From contig JAODNN010000021.1 of assembly GCA_025465355.1 (NCBI GenBank), forward strand, positions 1 through 34,908: 34,908 bases of DNA, given 5' to 3'. Under the pieces are notes generated by a model. It did not search any database and was not told the origin of the DNA. It saw only the letters and a list, made by a program, of their open reading frames with translations. Below, in pieces: positions 5,734 to 12,818 of this stretch. The position numbers were made by a program, and so were the translations under genes. Positions within the stretch are counted from its first letter, which is position 1, and each line of letters begins with the position of its first letter. The DNA comes from Blastococcus sp. GTDB taxonomy: Bacteria > Actinomycetota > Actinomycetes > Mycobacteriales > Geodermatophilaceae.

Positions 5734-6461
5734 GGCTGGTCCAGCACGGCCCGCTCGGAGTCGGTGAGCGCGCCGTCCGGCAGCGCAGCGAGAAGGTCGG
5801 GACGGCGGTCAGCGGTGCGGCGCAGGGACTCCGCGCGCCGCCACCGGGCGATCGCCGCGTGGTCGCCGGAGAGCAGAACCGGGGGGACCTCGTGCCCCCG
5901 CCAGGACGCCGGACGGGTGTACGAGGGCCCCTCGAGCAGCCCGTCGGCGTGCGAGTCGAACTCGACGGACTCCCGGTTGCCCACCACTCCGGGCAGCAGC
6001 CGGGTCACCGCCTCGACCATCACGAGGACCGCGGACTCGCCGCCGGCGAGCACGTAATCGCCGATCGAGACCTCGGAGACGGGGCCGGCGTCGGCCGACC
6101 AGTCGGCCACCCGCTGGTCGATGCCCTCGTACCTGCCGCAGGCGAAGACCAGGCCCGGCTCGGTCGCCCACCGCGCCGCCATGGCCTGGGTGAACGGCTC
6201 CCCCGCGGGCGTCGGCACGACGAGGCGGGTGCCCACAGGCCGGACGGCGTCCAGGGCACGCCCCCAGGGCTCGGGACGCATCACCATGCCTGGCCCCCCG
6301 CCGTACGGGGCGTCGTCCACAGTGCGGTGGACGTCGTCGGTCCACTGCCGCAGGTCGTGGACGCCGACGGTCACCAGGCCACGCTCGACGGCCTTGCCGA
6401 GCAGCGACTGGTGCAGCGGAGCGAGGTACTCCGGGAAGATGGTGATGACGTCGATCTTCAC
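5730..6461 (-). CDS. trmD: tRNA (guanine-N1-)-methyltransferase
   Basis: A 243-residue TrmD of the SPOUT class, which methylates G37 of tRNAs that read CNN codons, using S-adenosylmethionine, and so prevents +1 frameshifts. Family motifs are [10 protein letters not shown] at the N-terminus, [13 protein letters not shown] (about 49-61), [11 protein letters not shown] (about 107-117) and [11 protein letters not shown] (about 131-141); the last two build the trefoil-knot cofactor site. The GTG start at 6459-6461 follows the rimM stop by four bases, with GGAG at the end of rimM as ribosome binding site. Part of the rpsP-khpA-rimM-trmD ribosome-maturation operon. Confidence 0.97.
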   Translation of the reverse strand: MKIDVITIFPEYLAPLHQSLLGKAVERGLVTVGVHDLRQWTDDVHRTVDDAPYGGGPGMVMRPEPWGRALDAVRPVGTRLVVPTPAGEPFTQAMAARWATEPGLVFACGRYEGIDQRVADWSADAGPVSEVSIGDYVLAGGESAVLVMVEAVTRLLPGVVGNRESVEFDSHADGLLEGPSYTRPASWRGHEVPPVLLSGDHAAIARWRRAESLRRTADRRPDLLAALPDGALTDSERAVLDQP

Positions 6462-6465
6462 CCGA

Positions 6466-7005
6466 TCAGAGCTCCAGCAGGCCCTCGGGCGGATCGACCA
6501 CGAGGAATCCCCCGGCCAGGTCGACCGTGGGCACGATGGCCGAGACGAACGGGATCAGGACGTCCGCACCCTCGGTGCGGCGGACCACCAGCAGGTCCTG
6601 AGCCTCGTGCTGGACCGCGGTCACCTCACCCAGCACGGTGCCGTCGGGCGTCCGGGCGGAGAGGCCGACCAGTTGGTGGTCGTAGAAGGAGTCGTCCTCG
6701 AGCGGGGGCAGGTCCGCCACGTCGACGAGGAGTTCGGTGTTGCGCACGCTCTCCGCCGCCTCACGGCTGTCGAGGGCCCGGCCGTCGGGGCCCTCGAGCC
6801 GGAGCAGCAGGGTGCCGCTGTGCCAGTGCACACCCGTGATCGTCAGCGGGCCCCGCTCGGCGGGATCGGTGCGGAACGTGGCACCGGGGACGAAGCGCAG
6901 GTCAGGGTCGTCGGTGCGGACCTCGACGGTCACGTCACCACGGACACCGTGGGGCCGGCCGATCCGGCCGACCACCACGGTGTCGAGGTTGCGCGGGTCG
7001 CTCAA
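6466..7005 (-). CDS. rimM: 16S rRNA processing protein RimM
   Basis: A 179-residue RimM, which binds S19 and helps mature the 30S subunit head. The N-terminal RimM barrel contains [16 protein letters not shown] (about 10-25), and the C-terminal PRC-barrel begins near FYDHQLVGL (about 107). The length is normal. The start is a TTG at 7003-7005, 11 bases after the khpA stop; no strong ribosome binding site is visible, so the start is less certain than the identity. A GTG nine codons downstream is possible but would trim the family N-terminus. Operon order rpsP-khpA-rimM-trmD is the usual one. Confidence 0.95.
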   Translation of the reverse strand: MSDPRNLDTVVVGRIGRPHGVRGDVTVEVRTDDPDLRFVPGATFRTDPAERGPLTITGVHWHSGTLLLRLEGPDGRALDSREAAESVRNTELLVDVADLPPLEDDSFYDHQLVGLSARTPDGTVLGEVTAVQHEAQDLLVVRRTEGADVLIPFVSAIVPTVDLAGGFLVVDPPEGLLEL

Positions 7006-7016
7006 GGGAGCTGTGC

Positions 7017-7253
7017 TCAGCGCCCGTCGGTGTCGACGACGTCGACCCGCAGGCCACGACCACCGACGCCGCTCATCACCTGACGCAGCGCCTTGGCGGT
7101 GCGACCACTGCGGCCGATGACCTTGCCGAGATCGTCGGGGTGCACCCGGATCTCGAGGGTCTTGCCACGACGGTTGTCGAGCAGGTCGACCGTCACGTCC
7201 TCGGGATGGTCGACGATGCCCTTGACCAGATGCTCGAGCGCTTCTTCGAGCAT
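7017..7253 (-). CDS. khpA: KH-domain RNA-binding protein KhpA
   Basis: A 78-residue single KH domain protein. The RNA-binding loop is GKVIGRSGRTA (about 43-53), containing the GxxG element. In Gram-positive bacteria KhpA partners KhpB and affects cell division and RNA stability; in actinobacteria it lies between rpsP and rimM, as here. The ATG start at 7251-7253 comes three bases after the rpsP stop codon (TAA at 7257-7259), so translation is probably coupled. Confidence 0.95.
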   Translation of the reverse strand: MLEEALEHLVKGIVDHPEDVTVDLLDNRRGKTLEIRVHPDDLGKVIGRSGRTAKALRQVMSGVGGRGLRVDVVDTDGR

Positions 7254-7256
7254 GTG

Positions 7257-7745
7257 TTACTCGGCGGGGGTCTCGGCCGGAGCCGTCTCGGCGGGGGCCT
7301 CCGCCGGAGCCTCGGCGGCGGGAGCCTCGGCAGCGGGAGCCTCGTCAGCGGCCTTCTTCGGCGCGGCCTTCTTCTTGGCCGTGGTCGCCGGCGCGGCCGG
7401 CTCGTCACTGGCGTTGCGGACGGCCTCCTCGTAGAGGGCCTTCCTGTCCGGCTTCGGAGCGGCGACCTTCATCGGCGCGGGAGCGGCCTCGCCCTTGAAC
7501 TTCTGCCAGTCACCGGTCACCCGGAAGATGGCGGCGACGGCCTCGGTCGGCTGGGCGCCGACGCCGAGCCAGTACTGCGCCCGCTCGCTGTCGACCTCGA
7601 TAAAGGATGGGTCCTCCTTCGGGTGGTACTTGCCGATCGTCTCGATCGAGCGGCCGTCCCGCTTGGTGCGGGCATCGGCGACGACGATGCGGTAGTACGG
7701 CGCGCGCATCTTGCCCAGACGCATGAGCTTGATCTTGGTGGCCAC
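7257..7745 (-). CDS. rpsP: 30S ribosomal protein S16
   Basis: A 162-residue S16. The conserved part is the first about 85 residues ([20 protein letters not shown], then IETIGKYHP). It is followed by an extension rich in Ala, Pro, Glu and Lys with repeated EAPAAEAPA-like units, common in actinobacterial S16. The GTG start at 7743-7745 matches the family N-terminus; the frame continues upstream for 44 codons with no family similarity. GAGGAG lies 13 bases upstream, rather far. First gene of the rpsP-khpA-rimM-trmD-NUDIX operon. Confidence 0.97.
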   Translation of the reverse strand: MATKIKLMRLGKMRAPYYRIVVADARTKRDGRSIETIGKYHPKEDPSFIEVDSERAQYWLGVGAQPTEAVAAIFRVTGDWQKFKGEAAPAPMKVAAPKPDRKALYEEAVRNASDEPAAPATTAKKKAAPKKAADEAPAAEAPAAEAPAEAPAETAPAETPAE

Positions 7746-7952
7746 GGTGGGTGGTGTACTCCTCGAACGCTGTATCGGTTGCTCGCCGGAGCGACGTGTG
7801 GGGGTACGCCGGGGCGGAGCCAGGGACACGGCCGGCAACGGTGAGAGGGCCGTCGACCGCCATGTTCGACCGCTCATTGTGCCAGAAAGCGGGACCCGTC
7901 CTCCTCCCGCCCTCGCACACTCGGGCGCGAGCCTCTGGACGGGGCCGAAAAG
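7746..7952 (-). promoter_or_regulatory. proS-rpsP intergenic region: hairpin and putative rpsP promoter
   Basis: Downstream of proS, arms at 7937-7946 and 7892-7901 (GGCCCCGTCC with a near-complementary GGACGGGTCC, one mismatch) enclose an inner CTCGC/GCGAG stem (7912-7916, 7927-7931), a likely proS terminator. A little further on, CACAAT at 7881-7876 is a plausible -10 box for rpsP, giving a leader of about 125 bases. No clear -35 is visible. Confidence 0.4.
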
Positions 7953-9701
7953 CTAGCCCCGGACGGCAGCGAGGACGCGGGCGGCGGCCTCGGCGACCGG
8001 CACCTCCTCGCGCTCGCCGGTCGCGCGGTCCCGCAGCTCGATCGTGCCTTCCGCGAGCCCGCGGCCGACCGTCACGATCGTCGGCATCCCGAGCAACTCG
8101 GCGTCCTTGAACTTCACCCCCGGCGACACCTTCGGCCGGTCGTCGTACAGAACCGTGAGCCCGGCCGCCACCAGCTCGCGGGAGAGGGCGTCCGCGGCCT
8201 CGAACACCGCTGGGTCCTTGCCGGTCGCGACGACATGCACGTCGGCCGGCGCGATCTCGCGCGGCCAGATCAGCCCGAGCTCGTCGTGGTTGGACTCGGC
8301 GATCGCGGCAACGGCCCGGGACACCCCGATGCCGTAGGAGCCCATGGTCACCGTGACCAGCTTGCCGTTCTCGTCGAGCACCTTGAGATCAAGCGCCTCG
8401 GCGTACTTGCGGCCCAACTGGAAGATGTGGCCCATCTCGACACCGCGGGCCAGCTCCAGCGGTCCGGAACCGTCGGGCGCCGGGTCGCCGGGCCGCACCT
8501 CGGCGGCCTCGATGACGCCGTCCCACGTGAAGTCCCGCCCGGCGACCAGGTCGAAGACGTGCCGGCCCGGCTCGTTGGCACCGGTGATCCACCGGGTGCC
8601 GGGGACGACCCGGGGATCGACGAGGTAACGGATCTTCGACTCGCTCGCCTCCCCCAGCACCTGGGGGCCGATGTAGCCCTTGACCAGCTCGGGGTGCTTG
8701 TCGAACTCGGTGAACGGCTCCACCTCGGCCGGCGCGACCTGCGCCTCCAGCCGCTTCTCGTCCACCTCGCGGTCCCCGGGCAGGCCGATGACCAGCGGCT
8801 CCCGGGTCCCGTCGGGGTGCACCAGCGTGACGACGACGTTCTTCAGCGTTGAGGCGGCGGTGTAACCGGCGTCCGGGAACAGCTGCCGGGCGACGGCGAC
8901 GAGCGTCTCGATCGTGGGGGTGTCCGGGGTGTCCTCCACGTGCGCCTCGGGCAGCCCGTCGAAAGGAATCGGCTCCGGGACGACGGTGCGGACGGCCTCG
9001 ACGTTGGCGGCGTACCCGCCGGCCGACCGGACGAAGGTGTCCTCACCGATCGGGGTCGGGTGCAGGAACTCCTCGCTCTTCGACCCACCCATCGCCCCCG
9101 ACATCGCGGAGACGATGACGTAGTCCAGGCCGAGCCGGTCGAAGATCTTGATGTAGGCGGCACGGTGGGCCGCGTAGGACCTGTCCAGCCCGGCGTCGTC
9201 GACGTCGAAGGAGTAGCTGTCCTTCATCGTGAACTCGCGGCCGCGGAACAGCCCGGCCCGGGGCCGCGCCTCGTCCCGGTACTTGGTCTGGATCTGGTAG
9301 AGCGAGAGCGGCAGGTCCTTGTAGGAGCCGTAGAGGTCCTTCACCAGGAGCGTGAACATCTCCTCGTGGGTGGGGCCGAGCAGGAAGTCGTTGCCCCGGC
9401 GGTCCTTCAGCCGGAAGAGGTTGGGGCCGTACTCGGTCCACCGGTTGGTCGCCTCGTAGGGCTCACGGGGCAGCAGCGCCGGGAAGTGCACCTCCTGCGC
9501 GCCCATCGCGTCCATCTCCTCGCGGACGACGCGCTCGACGTTGCGGAAGACGCGGAAGCCCAGCGGCAGCCAGGTGAACCCGCCGGGCGCGGCCCGCCGG
9601 ATGTACCCGGCGCGGACCAGCAGCCGGTGGCTCGGGACCTCGGCGTCGGCCGGGTCGTCGCGCAGGGTGCGCAGGAACAGGGTGGACATCCGCAACAACA
9701 C
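7953..9701 (-). CDS. proS: Prolyl-tRNA synthetase (bacterial type)
   Basis: A 582-residue class II synthetase that charges tRNA-Pro. Motif 2 region [12 protein letters not shown] and motif 3 region [11 protein letters not shown] are present. Between them lies the long INS editing insertion of bacterial-type ProRS (about residues 220-400), which deacylates Ala-tRNA-Pro. The anticodon-binding domain ends the protein. I chose GTG at 9699-9701 (V-L-L-R-M-S-T-L-F): GGAG lies 9 bases upstream, and mycobacterial ProS begins with the equivalent MITRMS and is also 582 long. The ATG at 9689 would lack a ribosome binding site. In mycobacteria proS is not in this cluster, so its place here is a lineage-specific arrangement. 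Confidence 0.96.
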   Translation of the reverse strand: MLLRMSTLFLRTLRDDPADAEVPSHRLLVRAGYIRRAAPGGFTWLPLGFRVFRNVERVVREEMDAMGAQEVHFPALLPREPYEATNRWTEYGPNLFRLKDRRGNDFLLGPTHEEMFTLLVKDLYGSYKDLPLSLYQIQTKYRDEARPRAGLFRGREFTMKDSYSFDVDDAGLDRSYAAHRAAYIKIFDRLGLDYVIVSAMSGAMGGSKSEEFLHPTPIGEDTFVRSAGGYAANVEAVRTVVPEPIPFDGLPEAHVEDTPDTPTIETLVAVARQLFPDAGYTAASTLKNVVVTLVHPDGTREPLVIGLPGDREVDEKRLEAQVAPAEVEPFTEFDKHPELVKGYIGPQVLGEASESKIRYLVDPRVVPGTRWITGANEPGRHVFDLVAGRDFTWDGVIEAAEVRPGDPAPDGSGPLELARGVEMGHIFQLGRKYAEALDLKVLDENGKLVTVTMGSYGIGVSRAVAAIAESNHDELGLIWPREIAPADVHVVATGKDPAVFEAADALSRELVAAGLTVLYDDRPKVSPGVKFKDAELLGMPTIVTVGRGLAEGTIELRDRATGEREEVPVAEAAARVLAAVRG

Positions 9702-9719
9702 GGAGAAAGTCTCCCCCAC

Positions 9720-9738
9720 TCGTCGCGCTACGCGACGA
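9720..9738. repeat. Perfect palindrome with the amidohydrolase stop codon in its loop
   Basis: TCGTCGCG-CTA-CGCGACGA is a perfect 8-bp inverted repeat with a 3-base loop. The loop CTA is the TAG stop codon of the amidohydrolase on the minus strand. The proS ribosome binding site follows about 10 bases later. It may be a terminator/attenuator or a copy of a dispersed palindromic element. Confidence 0.8.
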
Positions 9739-10813
9739 CCCGGCCCCGGAGCACCATCCGCTGCGGACACTGCAACGTGTCGAGGTCCCGGCGCGGATCG
9801 GTGTCGTAGACGACGACGTCGGCCGGTGCGCCCTCCTCGATGCACGGCAGCCCCAGCCACGAGCGCGCTGCCCAGGAGGCCGCGGCCAGCGCCGCCTCGG
9901 CCGGCAGCCCGGCCTCGTGCAGCGCCTTGATCTCCTCGCCGATCAGCCCGTGCTCCAGCTGACCCCCGGCGTCGGTGCCCGCGAACACCGGCACCCCGGC
10001 CTCGTACGCGGCCCGGACGACGGCGCCGGATCGCGCGTACAGCCGCCGCATCGTGCTGGCGTAGGCCGGGAACTTCTGCTCCCCCGCCGCGGCGAAACCC
10101 GGGAAGTTCTCGACGTTGACCAGCGTGGGGACGACGGCCGTGCCGCGGGCCGCCATGAGGCCGATCAGCTCCTCCGTGAGGCCGGTGCCGTGCTCGATGC
10201 AGTCGATGCCCGCCCCGATCAGATCGGGCAGCGCATCGGTGCCGAAGGTGTGCGCGGTCACCCGGGCGCCCTCCTCGTGGGCGGCGCCGATCGCTGCCTC
10301 GATCGCCGACCGCGGCCACTCCGGGCCGAGATCGCCACGGTCGCGGTCGATCCAGTCGCCGACCAGCTTGACCCACCCGTTCCCGCGGCGGGCCTGCACA
10401 CGCGTCTCGGCGGCGAGGTCCTCGGGTGCGAGCTCGATCGCGAGCCCCGGGAGGTAGCGCCGCGGCGCGGCGAGGTGCCGCCCGGCCCGGATGATCCGGG
10501 GCAGGTCGGGTTCGTCGTCCAGGGCACGGGTGTCCACCGGGGAACCGCAGTCGCGCAGCGCGAGCACACCGGCTGCGCGATCTGTCAGCGCCTGCTGGCG
10601 GAGCCCGGCGAGGTCCTCGACGTGTGCGCCGCCCGTGCCGATGCCCACGTGGCAGTGGGCGTCCACCAGCCCCGGCAGGAGCCAGCCGCCGCGGCTGACC
10701 GTCTCCGCGCCCGGGACCGGCTCGAACGTGAAGGACCCGTCCCGCACCCAGACGTCGCGGTGCTCGCCCTCGGGGAGAACGACTCCCGACAGGTGCAGAG
10801 CCCGCGCGGTCAC
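9728..10813 (-). CDS. Metal-dependent amidohydrolase (imidazolonepropionase-like)
   Basis: A 361-residue amidohydrolase-superfamily protein. Visible metal-site residues are H53 and H55 in VDAHCH, K149 in WVKLVGDW (a candidate carboxylated lysine), H188 in TAHTFG, H208 in IEHG and D281 in GTDAGG, the expected set for a binuclear TIM-barrel hydrolase. The substrate is unknown; the closest groups act on cyclic amides or dipeptides. There is no signal peptide. The GTG start at 10811-10813 overlaps the ffh stop (GTGA), so it is co-translated with ffh. I recall an amidohydrolase-like gene next to ffh in mycobacteria too (Rv2915c), which suggests an old linkage. The stop codon lies in the loop of a palindrome before proS. 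Confidence 0.88.
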   Translation of the reverse strand: MTARALHLSGVVLPEGEHRDVWVRDGSFTFEPVPGAETVSRGGWLLPGLVDAHCHVGIGTGGAHVEDLAGLRQQALTDRAAGVLALRDCGSPVDTRALDDEPDLPRIIRAGRHLAAPRRYLPGLAIELAPEDLAAETRVQARRGNGWVKLVGDWIDRDRGDLGPEWPRSAIEAAIGAAHEEGARVTAHTFGTDALPDLIGAGIDCIEHGTGLTEELIGLMAARGTAVVPTLVNVENFPGFAAAGEQKFPAYASTMRRLYARSGAVVRAAYEAGVPVFAGTDAGGQLEHGLIGEEIKALHEAGLPAEAALAAASWAARSWLGLPCIEEGAPADVVVYDTDPRRDLDTLQCPQRMVLRGRVVA

Positions 10814-12381
10814 CGGCCGGGCCGCTCGTCCCCGGGCTGGTCGAACCGGAGCTTGGTCAGATCAGGGAGCTGCTGGCCGGGCGGCAGCCCCGGCATCCCG
10901 CCGGGGAACGCGCCGCCGGGGAACCCGCCACCGGGAAGTCCGCCGGGCGGCAGGGCCGGGGAACTTATCGGCCGGCGGGCGCCGCCCTTCCCCTTGCCCT
11001 TCTTGCCCTTCTTCGACTGGGCCTGCATCTGCCGCCCGCGGGCCTTCTTCGACATGGGGCCCATGCCCGGCAGGCCCATGCTGCCGGCCATCTGGCCCAT
11101 CATCTTCTGGGCCTGGGCGAACCGCTCCAGCAGCTGATTGACGTCGGTGACGCTGACGCCGGAGCCGTTCGCGATCCGGACCCGCCGCGACGCGTTGATG
11201 ATCTTCGAGTTGACCCGCTCGGCCGGTGTCATCGACCGGATGATCGCCGCGGTGCGGTCGAGGTCCCGGTCGTCGATCTGCTTGAGCTGCTCCTTCATCG
11301 CCCCAGCACCGGGCAGCATCCCGAGCAGGTTCGCGATGGGGCCCATCTTGCGGATGGCCATCATCTGCTCGAGGAAGTCCTCCAGCGTGAAGCCTTCGCG
11401 GGAGGCCAGCTTGCCGGCCATCTTCTCGGCCTGATCGGCGTCGAACGCCTGCTCGGCCTGCTCGATGAGGGTGAGGACGTCGCCCATCCCGAGGATGCGG
11501 GAGGCCATCCGCTCGGGGTGGAAGACGTCGAAGTCGGCCAGCTTCTCGCCCGTGGAGGCGAACATGATCGGCTGACCGGTGACGTAGCGGACCGACAGCG
11601 CCGCACCACCGCGGGCGTCGCCGTCGAGCTTGGTGAGGACGACGCCGCTGAAGCCGACGCCCTCCTGGAACGCGGTGGCGGTCGTGACGGCGTCCTGGCC
11701 GATCATCGCGTCGACGACGAACAGCGTCTCATCGGGCTGGACGGCGTCCCGGATCGCGGCGGCCTGGGCCATGAGTTCCGCGTCGATACCCAGCCGGCCG
11801 GCGGTGTCGACCACGACGACGTCGTGCATCGTGCGACGGGCGTGCTCGATGGACTCGGCGGCCACGCGGACCGGGTCACCGACGCCGTTGCCCGGCTCCG
11901 GCGCGAAGACATCGACCCCGGCCTGTCCCGCGACCACGGACAGCTGGGTGACGGCGTTCGGACGCTGCAGGTCGGCAGCGACCAGCAGCGGCGTGTGGCC
12001 CTGGCTCTTCAGCCAGCGGCCGAGCTTTCCGGCGAGCGTCGTCTTACCGGCGCCCTGCAGACCGGCGAGCATGATCACGGTCGGCGACTGCTTGGCCAGC
12101 CGGATCCGCCGGGTCTCGCCGCCGAGGATCTCGACGAGCTCCTCGTTGACGATCTTGATGACCTGCTGGGCGGGGTTCAGCGCCTGGGAGACCGCCTCCC
12201 CGCGGGCACGGTCCTTGACGGCGGCGATGAAGGCGCGGACGGCCGGCAGCGCGACATCTGCCTCGAGCAGGGCGATGCGGATCTCGCGCGCGGTCGCGTC
12301 GATGTCGGCATCGGTGAGCCGACCCTTGCCACGCAGGCCGGTGAAGACCTTGTCCAGGCGGTCGGAGAGGGTCTCGAACAC
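10810..12381 (-). CDS. ffh: Signal recognition particle protein Ffh
   Basis: A 523-residue SRP54 GTPase that binds signal sequences and 4.5S RNA and docks with FtsY. The N domain (about 1-90) is followed by the G domain with G1 GLQGAGKTT (about 107-115) and DTAGR further on. The methionine-rich M domain ends around residue 435 ([16 protein letters not shown]). The C-terminus carries a basic Lys/Gly segment, then a Gly/Pro-rich tail of degenerate GGxFPGG repeats, an actinobacterial feature. The GTG start at 12379-12381 has GAGG 7 bases upstream. Confidence 0.97.
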   Translation of the reverse strand: MFETLSDRLDKVFTGLRGKGRLTDADIDATAREIRIALLEADVALPAVRAFIAAVKDRARGEAVSQALNPAQQVIKIVNEELVEILGGETRRIRLAKQSPTVIMLAGLQGAGKTTLAGKLGRWLKSQGHTPLLVAADLQRPNAVTQLSVVAGQAGVDVFAPEPGNGVGDPVRVAAESIEHARRTMHDVVVVDTAGRLGIDAELMAQAAAIRDAVQPDETLFVVDAMIGQDAVTTATAFQEGVGFSGVVLTKLDGDARGGAALSVRYVTGQPIMFASTGEKLADFDVFHPERMASRILGMGDVLTLIEQAEQAFDADQAEKMAGKLASREGFTLEDFLEQMMAIRKMGPIANLLGMLPGAGAMKEQLKQIDDRDLDRTAAIIRSMTPAERVNSKIINASRRVRIANGSGVSVTDVNQLLERFAQAQKMMGQMAGSMGLPGMGPMSKKARGRQMQAQSKKGKKGKGKGGARRPISSPALPPGGLPGGGFPGGAFPGGMPGLPPGQQLPDLTKLRFDQPGDERPGR

Positions 12382-12432
12382 AACACGTCCTCAGCAGTCA
12401 CTGGCGCGAAACTGGTCGCGCCACCTGACCCC

Positions 12433-12438
12433 AGGGTA
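12433..12438 (-). promoter_or_regulatory. Putative -10 box TACCCT for ffh
   Basis: TACCCT on the minus strand lies immediately after the hairpin ending the zinc-ribbon gene and about 50 bases before the ffh start, leaving a short leader with a normal ribosome binding site. No convincing -35 box. Confidence 0.3.
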
Positions 12439-12440
12439 AA

Positions 12441-12494
12441 GGCCCCGTCCGAAGGCTCGTGCCGAGCTTGCGAGGTGCGAGGGGGACGGGGTCC
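12441..12494 (-). terminator. Terminator hairpin after the zinc-ribbon gene
   Basis: GGCCCCGTCC (12441-12450) is complementary to GGACGGGG (12484-12491), with an inner GCTCG/CGAGC stem in the loop. It begins directly after the stop at 12500-12502. Its arms closely resemble those of the hairpin after proS (7892-7946). Confidence 0.65.
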
Positions 12495-12499
12495 TTCAA

Positions 12500-12736
12500 T
12501 CAGGCGGCGAGCCGCATCCGCAGAATGTCGCTGACCACGGAGACGTCGCCGATGACGAACGCGGCGCCACAGTCGGCGCACGCCCACTCCGGGCACTCGC
12601 CGCCGTCGTCGGTGTGACCGTCGGTGCACGGGGGCTGCACGAACATCCGCATGTCACCACAGGTGGGGCACGGCCATGCCCGGCTGTCGATGACCGCGCT
12701 GCCGATGACCGCGCTGCCGGTGAAACGACTCGCCAC
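12500..12736 (-). CDS. Small zinc-ribbon protein (78 aa)
   Basis: A 78-residue protein with two CxxC knuckles, WPCPTCG (C23, C26) and CADCG (C53, C56), plus C37 and C48 between them, so a zinc-ribbon fold is very likely. It ends with a hydrophobic/basic segment. Function unknown; proteins of this kind often contact RNA, DNA or another protein. The GTG start at 12734-12736 is supported by GAGAGGAG 6-7 bases upstream. The N-terminal GSAVI-GSAVI comes from a perfect 15-bp tandem duplication. It lies alone between glnD (82-bp gap) and a terminator, so it may be a readthrough product of the amtB-glnK-glnD operon or have its own promoter. Confidence 0.8.
   Translation of the reverse strand: MASRFTGSAVIGSAVIDSRAWPCPTCGDMRMFVQPPCTDGHTDDGGECPEWACADCGAAFVIGDVSVVSDILRMRLAA
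12689..12718 (-). repeat. Perfect in-frame 15-bp tandem duplication in the zinc-ribbon gene
   Basis: GATGACCGCGCTGCC is present twice in tandem on the plus strand (12689-12703, 12704-12718). On the coding strand it encodes G-S-A-V-I twice. The copies are identical at all 15 positions including wobble bases, which points to a recent slippage event. Confidence 0.95.
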
Positions 12737-12818
12737 GTGGGGCTCCTCTCGACAGTGGGACCGTTCCGTCCCGCCTTGCCCACGACGGTTGCATGCACCA
12801 CTGACAGAACCGGGGACC

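Noticed and set aside
9702-10376. N-terminal extension of ProS by over 220 residues
   Set aside because: The extension overlaps the amidohydrolase gene, lacks family similarity, and the GTG at 9701 gives the normal 582-residue length with a good ribosome binding site.
10850-10990. Gly/Pro repeats in the ffh 3' end as a repeat array
   Set aside because: Degenerate codon repeats encoding the low-complexity C-terminal tail usual in actinobacterial Ffh; no spacers, so not a CRISPR.
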